Origin: an uncultured Poribacteria bacterium | GTDB taxonomy: Bacteria; Poribacteria; WGA-4E; WGA-3G | Length of the DNA stretch: 64,000 nt | Direction: 5' to 3' | NCBI GenBank assembly: GCA_958295855.1 | Contig: OY282383.1 | Span: 2,398,481-2,462,480 of the forward strand | Shown here: piece by piece, positions 27,801-34,145 of the stretch | Layout of the letters: every line of letters starts with the position of its first letter | Position numbering within the stretch: position 1 is the first letter of the stretch | Translations under genes and position numbers: made by a program | The notes under the pieces: model-generated | What the model was told of the DNA's origin: nothing | Database searches by the model: none | What the model saw: the letters and a program-made list of their open reading frames with translations, nothing else

Positions 27801-27833
27801 TTGGATTGGAATTTCAAGTTGGTTTTGATTCAT
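24813..27833 (-). CDS. res: Type III-like restriction subunit: SF2 helicase with C-terminal PD-(D/E)XK nuclease
   Basis: 1006 residues. Helicase motifs: Walker A ATGSGKT (171-177), DEGHH box (301-305), a LSATPFY motif III-like site, and QVVGRGLRRMNY as motif VI. The nuclease is at the C-terminus: PDF (925-927) and LILEIKG (E940-x-K942) form a PD-(D/E)XK site. ATP-dependent translocation after recognition with the Mod subunit, then cleavage, is the known mode of type III enzymes; this protein resembles the branch called BPTD_3080-family endonucleases. Its ATG overlaps the stop of the 240-residue upstream gene (ATGA at 27830-27833), so the two are translationally coupled. The matching methylase is encoded at 30283. 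Confidence 0.88.
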   Translation of the reverse strand: MNQNQLEIPIQPVERPILCSPYEEPDAHWIYDTQTGEAVRQPGRREAGYWYKTQRTGSDQLQLFQEEARDDLPLVNALRTDVKRWREANYRNATPVTRELLRHWAREDLLRRLFFCQREAVETIIYLAEIRQGGRRLGFTPQFTDEHLFKLVDASNTPSIPALIRYGSKMATGSGKTVVMAMLIAWAFCNRGKVPSDERFPAAALVVCPNLTIKKRLQVLRPEDSENYYDEFELIPTKLRPLLNSGKVLVTNWHQFAPESQHNEGGRTYAVVNKGDEPPDAFARRVLGELYERAPLMVLNDEGHHAYRPAPTEQKLSAEEKKERQEATVWVSGLDTINEACGVKFCVDLSATPFYIQGSGHPEGAPFPWLVSDFGLVDAIESGITKIPRLPVSDNTGRPEPKFFRLWKTINDDILPADRLPGRGRKPKPEAVYREAEAALKTLASQWKERFEYIQEASDAQEKTPPVLIIVCDNTDIAEYFYRKISGEEVVEVVEKSSTSTRSRSKKATKIVYGQGALFPEMLANSEGITRTLRIDSKMLAEAESEDPTKNRSQAAEDLRQIVATIGKPGQPGAHIRCVVSVAMLNEGWDANNVTHILGLRAFSSQLLCEQVVGRGLRRMNYTPDPETGLLTEEYADVYGIPFSVIPFRGRQANAPAPIDKPKNHVRAVPGRADYEMRFPIVEGYAFALRKNEIKADIRAMERLPLEPQHTPTAVFVKPAVGYGTGAPSALGPGQKELQDREAYYKTTHIQAIMFEITRQIVRKLVGDANTQPAPDSNPTLRFQSRHRLFPQVFTLVDTYVKKKVDFLGHNLCELGQEKYVTRLVERLMAAIQPDETQGEVPLLPILNRYKPVGTSAAVDFFTTRACHGTQRSQVNQVVLDTATWERSACFWLEHAESVKCYVRNDSLGLSIPYQYQGISHGYEPDFIVRLQNDVNLILEIKGFETDREHAKHEGAKRWVAAVNNWNREKLGEPHQRGPWAFYVCKDVQLLRGELAAILEGSIPIR

Positions 27834-28552
27834 GAAGATTCCTTGTTTTGTGGGCTAGCGACCGCTTTCCGTGCTTGCCATTCTTCTACAAACTCGGGGT
27901 CGTGCTTTCGTAATAACGCTAGGCATCTGTCCTCTACCTCAGGCATTTTACTTGTTGCAGGATGAGCCAGAATTTCCTTGATACCCTCTGCACTATTCAA
28001 TCTGTCAAAGTGCTCAACCAATATGCTGAGGTTGTCGTCTGGGTTCTGAAGATGAGGCACCGCCGATGTGAGTATAGGAACCGAATCTGTCATATCCAAT
28101 GCAACACTCACCTCAGCAAGTGCAAGCACAGTCTCCATTAAGAGCAGATGCTTCAGTCCTGGATTTCCTGTTAGCAAACGGTTGAGAAATGTTGTAAGCC
28201 CTTGATAAGCCTCGTCCGTGTGAGTACGTCCGATAAAATTTACAATCAGCAACAGATAGGACGTTGTGTAAAGATTTTTTTCGCTATCAAGGGTTAAGTC
28301 AACGACTGAATTTAAGAACTCTAACGCGGGAGAAACCAATCGTTCAGATTTCCTATTATCCGAACCTTCTGCGTCCTTATCTCCGATTGCTGTCTGATGG
28401 GTTCCACCACCGAACATCCGAAAAACATCTTCTATTCGGAAGATGGCACCTGATTGAAAATAGGAGGGGCGCTCAGAATTGGTGCTCACAACCTTCTCTA
28501 ATTCAGAGTCTGCCTGTTCTTTTTCCCGGTCCTTTCGTTCATTTTTCATCAT
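27830..28552 (-). CDS. Helical-repeat protein coupled to res
   Basis: 240 residues, not recognised. The N-terminus is charged and low-complexity (MMKNERKDREKEQADSELEKV). The middle and end are alpha-helical, with a leucine-rich pattern reminiscent of HEAT/ARM-like solenoids (ALEFLNSVVDLTLDSEKN, TFLNRLLTGNPGLKHLLLM, LALAEVSVALDMTDSV). Its stop overlaps the res ATG, so its amount is tied to the restriction subunit and an accessory or control role for Res is plausible. Start: ATG with AAAGGAG 6 nt upstream. The leader GGAGTAGTCATGATGAA is shared with the small gene at 28892. A promoter and three 16-bp repeats lie upstream. Confidence 0.72.
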   Translation of the reverse strand: MMKNERKDREKEQADSELEKVVSTNSERPSYFQSGAIFRIEDVFRMFGGGTHQTAIGDKDAEGSDNRKSERLVSPALEFLNSVVDLTLDSEKNLYTTSYLLLIVNFIGRTHTDEAYQGLTTFLNRLLTGNPGLKHLLLMETVLALAEVSVALDMTDSVPILTSAVPHLQNPDDNLSILVEHFDRLNSAEGIKEILAHPATSKMPEVEDRCLALLRKHDPEFVEEWQARKAVASPQNKESS

Positions 28553-28586
28553 GACTACTCCTTTAATATTGGTATGTTCTAGCGGA

Positions 28587-28634
28587 CATTTTAAGTGTCC
28601 TACATTTTAAGTGTACTACATTTTAAGTGTACTA
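28587..28634. repeat. Three 16-bp tandem repeats (possible operator)
   Basis: Units start at 28587, 28603 and 28619. Each contains AGTGT(A/C)CTA, i.e. a TACACT-like -10 hexamer on the minus strand. They cover the region just downstream of and including the promoter of the res-coupled gene, as an iterated regulator site would. Confidence 0.7.
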
Positions 28635-28654
28635 CATTTAACACACAATGTCAA
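28626..28654 (-). promoter_or_regulatory. Promoter of the res-coupled gene
   Basis: Minus strand TTGACA (28654-28649), 17-bp spacer, TACACT (28631-28626). The extended block TTGACATTGTGT is also found in the promoter of the membrane protein gene at 29690-29695. Confidence 0.62.
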
Positions 28655-28841
28655 TTTTCTTCCCGTTAATGCAGCGGATTTCGTTAATGAATGCCCTCTG
28701 ATCCGCGTCAATCCGCGATTCAGACAATGAGCACATACTGTCTCGCTGAGGCTAAAACACAAATAGCCACACCTCACTCAGTTCTTGCGAATCCAAAGCC
28801 CATAAGCCGATAGGTGTGGTTTCCCGGGAAAACACCCTGGT

Positions 28842-28873
28842 AAAAAACAACGCGCCCTTTATGAAGGACGCGC
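28842..28873 (-). terminator. Intrinsic terminator of the small Pro/Arg-rich gene
   Basis: On the minus strand CGCG-x-CCTT / AAGG-x-CGCG around a 4-nt loop (one internal mismatch), followed by TTGTTTTTTA. Placed right after the 60-residue gene. Confidence 0.68.
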
Positions 28874-28891
28874 TGCTTGCGTAAATCCTGC

Positions 28892-29074
28892 CTATTTACC
28901 GGGGGGTTTAGTTGACCGGGGTGATTTAGCAGGCTTGTTTCCTACAGGTCTGGGTGGAGGAGAAGCTGGCCGAGACCTCCTTGGTGGTTTGCGGAGGGGT
29001 CTGCGAGGACCGGCAGCTTTTGTTGTTTCATTACTCCCAACTTTTGTAGGAAGGGTGTTGTTAATGTTCATCAT
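28892..29074 (-). CDS. Small basic Pro/Arg-rich protein
   Basis: 60 residues; very basic, Pro-rich, probably disordered (RRPLRKPPRRSRPASPPPR, then KPAKSPRSTKPPGK). Not recognised. Support that it is real: a good Shine-Dalgarno (AGGAG, 5 nt before the ATG pair), a terminator just after it, and a leader shared with the next gene downstream. A perfect inverted repeat CTATAA-TTC-TTATAG (29083-29097) lies directly before the ribosome site. A nucleic-acid-binding role is plausible from charge only. Confidence 0.55.
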   Translation of the reverse strand: MMNINNTLPTKVGSNETTKAAGPRRPLRKPPRRSRPASPPPRPVGNKPAKSPRSTKPPGK

Positions 29075-29153
29075 GACTACTCCTATAATTCTTATAGCGG
29101 GCGCACTTCATAGTATGGGTTCCCTACAAATGTCCACTTGCATAAGTCATTTT

Positions 29154-29609
29154 CTAATTCCGCCCAATGAATAGTGCTGTACAAGAAACAGCAGCAATAT
29201 AGCTAATGACAGAAACATAACTCAGAACACCCGTTATCTGTGATGCACGGGATATTTGCTGTCCAGCGTCTTCGTCGCCCTCCAAATAGAACTTTTCATT
29301 GAACTTGCGCTGTTTGTTTAACGCGTGTTGGCCAAAAAGATACGACGAGAGCGTAGAAATAATGGCAAGAATAAACATCCCCCAAGAGATGTGTAGTAAC
29401 AACACATGGGTTGCTTCTGCTAGTTTAACTACGTTTCTTATGAAAACCAATGATACCCCCAGCCCTGCACTCGATAACGAGAGAATTGCTTTGTCAAGAT
29501 TCTCAACGTTTGACAGCTCTCGCTTAGAGAGGTCTTCCTCCTCCTTAACGTATACTTCGTAGAGTTTTTCTGGGTCATCATCTGGATCTTGGCGTTCCGC
29601 GTCCATCAT
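29154..29609 (-). CDS. Small membrane protein, three predicted TM segments
   Basis: 151 residues. An acidic N-terminus (MMDAERQDPDDDPEKLYEVYVKEEEDL) precedes hydrophobic segments at about 40-60, 68-92 and 126-148, with a charged cytosolic loop containing ALNKQRKFNEKFYL. Not assigned to a family; the layout resembles small membrane proteins sometimes carried in defence islands. It has its own promoter (29666-29695) and lies between the restriction and modification genes, so a membrane-acting partner of the island is possible but unproven. The Shine-Dalgarno is AGG about 8 nt before the ATG. Confidence 0.68.
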   Translation of the reverse strand: MMDAERQDPDDDPEKLYEVYVKEEEDLSKRELSNVENLDKAILSLSSAGLGVSLVFIRNVVKLAEATHVLLLHISWGMFILAIISTLSSYLFGQHALNKQRKFNEKFYLEGDEDAGQQISRASQITGVLSYVSVISYIAAVSCTALFIGRN

Positions 29610-29665
29610 GTTTCCTACCTGGAAGTTGGATTAAATAATATTGTGATGTTCCGGTGGACACTTTA

Positions 29666-29695
29666 AGTATATCATAATCTAAAACACAATGTCAA
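29666..29695 (-). promoter_or_regulatory. Promoter of the small membrane protein gene
   Basis: Minus strand TTGACA (29695-29690), 18-bp spacer, TATACT (29671-29666). A block similar to the 16-bp repeat at 28587 follows (GGACACTTTAAGTATATCAT on the plus strand). Confidence 0.65.
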
Positions 29696-29704
29696 ATTTT
29701 TGAC

Positions 29705-29735
29705 GTTTTATTCTCTCCGTAGGGGAGAATAAAAC
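29705..29735 (-). terminator. Terminator hairpin after the HicB-like gene
   Basis: GTTTTATTCTC / GAGAATAAAAC arms extended by three further pairs (one G-U) around a 3-nt loop, about 80 nt after the hicB-like stop. The A/T-rich stem gives U-runs on either strand, so it may work in both directions. Confidence 0.6.
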
Positions 29736-29813
29736 TATGCAGCATGCTCGCGGAGAATCTTAACGATCCTCAGGGCACTAGACCCCATCCCGACATAAAG
29801 TGTTTTCAGTTTT

Positions 29814-30173
29814 CTATCCTTCTTGAATGACAGCCTCCGTTGATTTTAACTTCTGGGTCACAAGCGCGTAAAGACTCATCCCTGCGTTCGCTGCTTCATC
29901 TGCCAATGCGTGATAAAGTTGTGCATCAACAGAAATGTTGAACGGCCCCGCGTATCCATTCCGAGAAGGTGCTTTTGGAATCGGTTCACCGTCCATTTGG
30001 CAACATTCTTTCATCAGTTCCCACGCTGTTTTTAATTCATCCAACGCCTTGGCGGGCGTCGCTCCAAAAGCCGAGACGTTTGGAAGTTCCACGAGATGCG
30101 CCAAATAATCGCCGTCTTCATCGAAAAATACATTCACTATGAAGCCATCAAAGTCGTCGTAGTTCTTCTTCAT
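29814..30173 (-). CDS. HicB-family antitoxin-like protein (no HicA partner seen)
   Basis: 119 residues. The N-terminal half has the HicB partial RNase H-like fold: FIVNVFFDEDGDYLAHLVELPNV, then the alanine-rich ATPAKALDELKTAWELM helix. The C-terminal half is a ribbon-helix-helix DNA-binding segment (FNISVDAQLYHALADEAANAGMSLYALVTQKL). HicB normally neutralises the HicA mRNA interferase and represses its own operon, but no HicA-sized gene is visible on either side. It lies between mod and the small membrane protein gene, so it may act as a DNA-binding regulator of the island. Start: ATG directly behind AGGAGAGGAG. Confidence 0.8.
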   Translation of the reverse strand: MKKNYDDFDGFIVNVFFDEDGDYLAHLVELPNVSAFGATPAKALDELKTAWELMKECCQMDGEPIPKAPSRNGYAGPFNISVDAQLYHALADEAANAGMSLYALVTQKLKSTEAVIQEG

Positions 30174-30282
30174 CTCCTCTCCTCTGAGTCACATACTGCA
30201 GAAAGATAACCCTACTATACACATTTCGCCCCGCTGGAGCTAAAAAAATCCGCTATGCAAATACGGAGGGCTCCTACGACTT

Positions 30283-33177
30283 CTAATACTGCTGCTCACC
30301 TAAAGCATGCACCCGCATGACCTCGTTGCCACGCGGATCTATGACCTTGATGGCCACCTGCTTATGCTCCCCAACCGGAAATGGAAACGATTCTGTGCCC
30401 CTGAATTTTTCAAAATGCTCCTCGTCGATCACACCTTTGAGGGCACGGGCGATCTTATCCCACGCTTTCTTGTCAGGAAAGAAGGCCTGGGTGATGCAGA
30501 AGGTGCGACCGTCGTAGTCGGAATCAACAAACCACGCCGCGACTTTGTCCGCCCCCGCAGAGCTCACCGTGTTGTCTACGGGGTTGTAGATGTCCACACC
30601 CTCCATCTTGACGATGTATTCCCCACTGTCAGTTGCATCCACTGTGGTACGCGGGAGTCCAAACACGGTAAACAGTTGACTGGAGGGTGTCTCCTTGAGC
30701 AGATCTCCCATCGCTACATCGGGGTTGATATGCGCGATATGGATACGCACCTCCGGATTCGCATCGGCTTGGATAGCGGCTTGTGCTGCGCCATCAAAAC
30801 TGAAACCTGCAAAGACGAGATCATCATACGCGCGGCGGTACGCTGCACGCAAACACTCTTCTACTTGCTTTGCTGTTACGGGGCCATGCTGCGGACCGAA
30901 AACGACTGCAACGCGGCGTTCCGCGTCGTCATTTTCCCAACCCCCTTCGGCGTGGAGGAGATCTCCCTCAACCGGGTCGAGCGTGGCAAATGTCAGCATC
31001 CGGTTATCGGGAAATCGCACGCCATCATTGCGGAGCAGGCGCATCATCTTGTCAAGATACGCTTCGGCATTGACAGCGTCGTGTCCATCGGTTTCGGCAT
31101 CATAAGTGTCCAGCAACTCTTCGGGTTCGCCGCCGATAGGTGAATCGAGATATAGCGACTCTTCAATAGGTTGTACCGCTTCTACAGTGAAGGGGCCACT
31201 CACCCGCATCCGCTTTCTGTCCACCATCGGCTGATCTACCAATTCCTTGTTCTCAGCAGATGCGGCAATACAGGCGTTCACCTCGTCCATCTTTGCTCGC
31301 CACGCTTTACGGTAGTGGGTCAACGCTTTCTGTAAATCTTGGGGCCAGTCGCGGTCGGTATCAAACGGCACTTCCCACTCCTGCCAAACCGTCTTGGGAA
31401 GCTGCCAACGTCGCATGTCGGCATCGGTGACGGCTCTTTTGCCTTCGCGTTTCTGCTTGTCCGCAAGTTTGGCGAGGAGTCTCGTGCGGATGTCTGGCGT
31501 AACTTCGGCTAAGGCACAGTTCAGCACATCTAACTTCTCTTTGAGAACAGGTTCATGTTTTGCGAAGATGGGGTCCAGTGCAGTATTTTGTGCAATGCTT
31601 CTGAGTGTGATGTGCGGGACTGTTTTGTTGATGAAACCTCCCGCGATGCCCTTCGCTTCGTCCTTGAACTTATAGTAGCCAAAAGTGCTTGTCAAGAGAC
31701 GTTGCCGCGCTAACGCAACAGCGACTCTACTTGTATCAATCGTAATCCACCTTCTGCCCCACTGCTCTGCAACGTAGGCGGTGGTGCCACTTCCACAAGT
31801 GGGATCAAGGACAAGATCGCCAGGATCGGTTGTCATCAAGAGACAGCGTGAAATAACTTTGGGTGCCGTTTGTACAACATACCTTTTTGGGTCATGTGTT
31901 AACTCAAAAGTACCTTGGATGGTATCTGACCACACAGAATCAAACTTGACATAAGGGTTGTCTGATTCATAGCGTTTACCAACCATCCGACTATTTCGAT
32001 TTTTAAACACTCGATTGGCACTACGAAGAATATTCACCCTTTCTGTATCAAAACGCGATATGTCTGCAGCTTTGAAGAGTTTACCTTCAGGTAAAATCTT
32101 ATCTCCGCGTTTTTCGGCAGCAGTGATACCTCTCAAAAGACGACCCTCTTCTTCGATGAATGCGAAAGTAGAAAACTTTTCCGCAGAGGTTCTTTCTCTA
32201 AGAAGTGATCTATATTTCACACAAGACCTATCCTTTGCATACCAAATTATGGAATCAAACAAACTCTGGAGCAGGTTGCTGGGTTTCCCCGCAGCTGTGC
32301 GATAAGTTATTAAACTCACAAAATTTTCACTCCCAAACACTTCATCCATGATACACCTCACCCGATGGACATTCTCATCACTGATCTGCACAAAGATGCT
32401 CCCGCTATCTGTTAACAAATCTCTGGCAACAATCAGCCGATCGCGAAGGTAGGCGAGGTAGGAGTGGATACCGAGCGTCCACGTGTCGCGGTAGGCTCTA
32501 ATCTGCTCCTGTTCCCGGGTTAAATCTTGCGGTCTATCCTTTACATCGCGCTGAAAGACGGTGGGTTGGAAGTTGGATGCAAACTTGATACCGTAAGGGG
32601 GATCTAAGTAAATCATCTGCACCTTGCCGGCGAGGTCTTCTCGATGTGCGAGGGAGCTCATCACGGTGAGGCTATCGCCCAAGATGAGGCGGTTTGCCCA
32701 ATCCACGTCGTGCTGGTAAAAATCGACTGCCTCGCCGTAGGTCTGCTGCGGGTCGGCGAAGAGTTCGCGTTGGACGTTTTGGCGTTCTGCCACCTTCAGG
32801 ATGGCTTTGGCGCTCACGCGTTCGTGGATATGCAACGCCACGGGATCGACGGTGAAAGATGTCGTCTCCTGTTTGCCTGCCCATTCGAGCCATGGGGCGT
32901 GGTGTTTGAGTGCTTCGGCGATGGTTTTCGCTTCATCGGGGGAGAGCGTTTGGTGCTGTGCCTTTTGTATCAGTTCGGGGAGCTCGTCAGCGTCGCTGTT
33001 CGGGTCAAAACGTAGATTAGGTGGCAGGTGTGGGTTATAGGCGTATTCCTGCTTGGGTGGATCGTGGATTTTCCCTTGTGCGGCGATGCCTGCTGGTGGG
33101 TTGTTTTTTCGGGTAGCGGTCTCGTGTCGGTAATCTTGGATGTCTTTCTGTTGGGCGGTGCGTTTTTTTCTTGGCAT
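30283..33177 (-). CDS. mod: Type III-like DNA methyltransferase (Mod), beta class
   Basis: About 964 residues. Catalytic motif IV DPPYG (192-196) comes before the SAM-binding motif I DPTCGSGT (458-465), the beta-class order of type III Mod enzymes, which methylate N6 of adenine in an asymmetric site. Between them lies the variable region that should hold the target recognition domain. A long C-terminal extension (about 500 residues) goes beyond classical Mod and is typical of the branch paired with the BPTD_3080-like nuclease. Start: ATG at 33177, 6 nt after AAAGGAG; an upstream in-frame codon at 33207 lacks a ribosome site. The partner Res gene lies 2.4 kb downstream, separated by four small genes. 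Confidence 0.9.
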   Translation of the reverse strand: MPRKKRTAQQKDIQDYRHETATRKNNPPAGIAAQGKIHDPPKQEYAYNPHLPPNLRFDPNSDADELPELIQKAQHQTLSPDEAKTIAEALKHHAPWLEWAGKQETTSFTVDPVALHIHERVSAKAILKVAERQNVQRELFADPQQTYGEAVDFYQHDVDWANRLILGDSLTVMSSLAHREDLAGKVQMIYLDPPYGIKFASNFQPTVFQRDVKDRPQDLTREQEQIRAYRDTWTLGIHSYLAYLRDRLIVARDLLTDSGSIFVQISDENVHRVRCIMDEVFGSENFVSLITYRTAAGKPSNLLQSLFDSIIWYAKDRSCVKYRSLLRERTSAEKFSTFAFIEEEGRLLRGITAAEKRGDKILPEGKLFKAADISRFDTERVNILRSANRVFKNRNSRMVGKRYESDNPYVKFDSVWSDTIQGTFELTHDPKRYVVQTAPKVISRCLLMTTDPGDLVLDPTCGSGTTAYVAEQWGRRWITIDTSRVAVALARQRLLTSTFGYYKFKDEAKGIAGGFINKTVPHITLRSIAQNTALDPIFAKHEPVLKEKLDVLNCALAEVTPDIRTRLLAKLADKQKREGKRAVTDADMRRWQLPKTVWQEWEVPFDTDRDWPQDLQKALTHYRKAWRAKMDEVNACIAASAENKELVDQPMVDRKRMRVSGPFTVEAVQPIEESLYLDSPIGGEPEELLDTYDAETDGHDAVNAEAYLDKMMRLLRNDGVRFPDNRMLTFATLDPVEGDLLHAEGGWENDDAERRVAVVFGPQHGPVTAKQVEECLRAAYRRAYDDLVFAGFSFDGAAQAAIQADANPEVRIHIAHINPDVAMGDLLKETPSSQLFTVFGLPRTTVDATDSGEYIVKMEGVDIYNPVDNTVSSAGADKVAAWFVDSDYDGRTFCITQAFFPDKKAWDKIARALKGVIDEEHFEKFRGTESFPFPVGEHKQVAIKVIDPRGNEVMRVHALGEQQY

Positions 33178-33489
33178 GTCTGACTCCTTTATGATAGATA
33201 ATACCAAATTAAGCGGAAAACAAGGCGCATCTAGTTAATTGGGTATAATACTTTAAAACGGCGATCGGTGTCAAGTGCTTTTGTCTGTTGTTTGAATCTC
33301 GGATTTATAGATGGCGGGGATTAGGAATGTTCTGTCTGAATATATGCTTTATGAGGTGACTACTAAAAAAAATGTGAAAAATAGGGAATTATGACATGCT
33401 ATATGATATAATATACTACGCATAAACCTTTTTGCAGCTATCGTTTGTACACACTCGAGAGTACTTCAAATAAATAAAGGAGATTTACA
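33178..33489. other. 312-bp divergent region between mod and a small gene
   Basis: Holds the mod promoter (33245-33274) and an A/T-rich stretch with TATAAT (33407-33412) before the plus-strand gene. No further gene seen. Confidence 0.55.
33245..33274 (-). promoter_or_regulatory. Promoter of mod
   Basis: Minus strand TTGACA (33274-33269), 18-bp spacer, TATTAT (33250-33245), about 70 nt before the mod start. Confidence 0.66.
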
Positions 33490-33777
33490 ATGAAGGACCT
33501 ATTAACAATAGAGGAAACCGGCAACAAGTCTTCGGAAAAAACCGCTGCGGCACCTACGCCTTCCCATCGGAATGTTGACGCAGCCACCATTGAAAAAAAT
33601 CCGAAGGTCGAGGCTCAACTTGTATCGGATTTTTACCGCCTCGTTGATGCGTCAAAGGGCGTTGTTCGAGGGGCAAGAGGTGCAAACTACCGTCTATCGC
33701 ATCCGCTCGGCTCCAATGACGTGCCCTCTAATTCGCGTCTAAGAGGCAAAAAACTGAACAAAGTCAAAAAGAGTTGA
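33490..33777 (+). CDS. Small hypothetical protein
   Basis: 95 residues, not recognised. The N-terminal third is polar and likely disordered; the middle has FYRLVDASKGVVRGARGANYRL; the end is strongly basic (LRGKKLNKVKKS). Supported by an excellent Shine-Dalgarno (AAAGGAG, 8 nt before the ATG) and an A/T-rich promoter region with TATAAT at 33407. No signal peptide or membrane segment. It is followed by repeat-like DNA, so its end may be derived. Confidence 0.55.
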   Translation: MKDLLTIEETGNKSSEKTAAAPTPSHRNVDAATIEKNPKVEAQLVSDFYRLVDASKGVVRGARGANYRLSHPLGSNDVPSNSRLRGKKLNKVKKS

Positions 33778-33825
33778 GCAAAAGATATGGGGACAGGGAT
33801 GCAGGCGAGGCACGGGGTCCTCGCG

Positions 33826-34134
33826 CTACAGTATAGGGGGAACATGCACAAAAAATTGTGCTGCACGGAACAGGTTATTGTCTATAATCGTGCGGTAGAA
33901 CGCTTCGGAATTAAAGACGGGGGGCGGGGTCTGACGAACACGACGCGGCGGTGGCGGTGCTATCACTGAAACGCTTTGCGAGATCGTCGGTGTCTGGCGC
34001 GCAAAGAACAGGGTCACCAGTAAAACACACGCGCCCGCGAGGATCACCCCACAAGAAAAGACGCTGCGCGGGCGCATGCCACCGGCAGCGTCTTTTCTGC
34101 GTGTGTTGAAAAGGGTTCGGTGTCTCGAAGACAT
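33826..34134 (-). CDS. Short membrane-anchored protein, apparently truncated (GspC/PilP-like start)
   Basis: 102 residues or less; the start is uncertain (34134, or ATG 34077 giving 83 residues). One membrane segment (VILAGACVLLVTLFFA) is followed by a Pro-rich stretch and FYRTIIDNNLFR. The last motif resembles the 'I-x-x-NNLFRP' entry of GspC/PilP-like assembly proteins. Directly after it the frame ends in unrelated sequence (AAQFFVHVPPIL) that looks like intergenic repeat DNA, so I read this as a broken gene that lost its domain. It lies 11 nt after the Cys-rich protein gene in the same orientation. Confidence 0.4.
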   Translation of the reverse strand: MSSRHRTLFNTRRKDAAGGMRPRSVFSCGVILAGACVLLVTLFFARQTPTISQSVSVIAPPPPRRVRQTPPPVFNSEAFYRTIIDNNLFRAAQFFVHVPPIL

Positions 34135-34145
34135 CGTTTCTCAGG

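Larger units (their letters stand above)
28553..28891. other. 339-bp region between the small gene and the res-coupled gene
   Basis: Contains three 16-bp tandem repeats CATTTTAAGTGTACTA (28587-28634, first unit with one change plus a partial fourth), the minus-strand promoter at 28626-28654, a short CCGCGATTCAG repeat (28713-28723) that recurs at 18937 and 49188, and the minus-strand terminator at 28842-28873. No gene seen. Confidence 0.65.

Noticed and set aside
26859..27965. Long plus-strand open frame (368 codons) opposite the res gene
   Set aside because: It lies fully antisense to the helicase gene, whose motifs are all intact on the minus strand. It has no ribosome site and no recognisable domain.
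29814..30282. Search for a HicA toxin next to the HicB-like gene
   Set aside because: No 60-80 codon frame with the HicA double-stranded-RNA-binding-like pattern is present on either strand here.
30307..31143. Plus-strand open frame (278 codons) opposite the mod C-terminus
   Set aside because: Antisense shadow of a well-supported methyltransferase; composition explained by the other strand.
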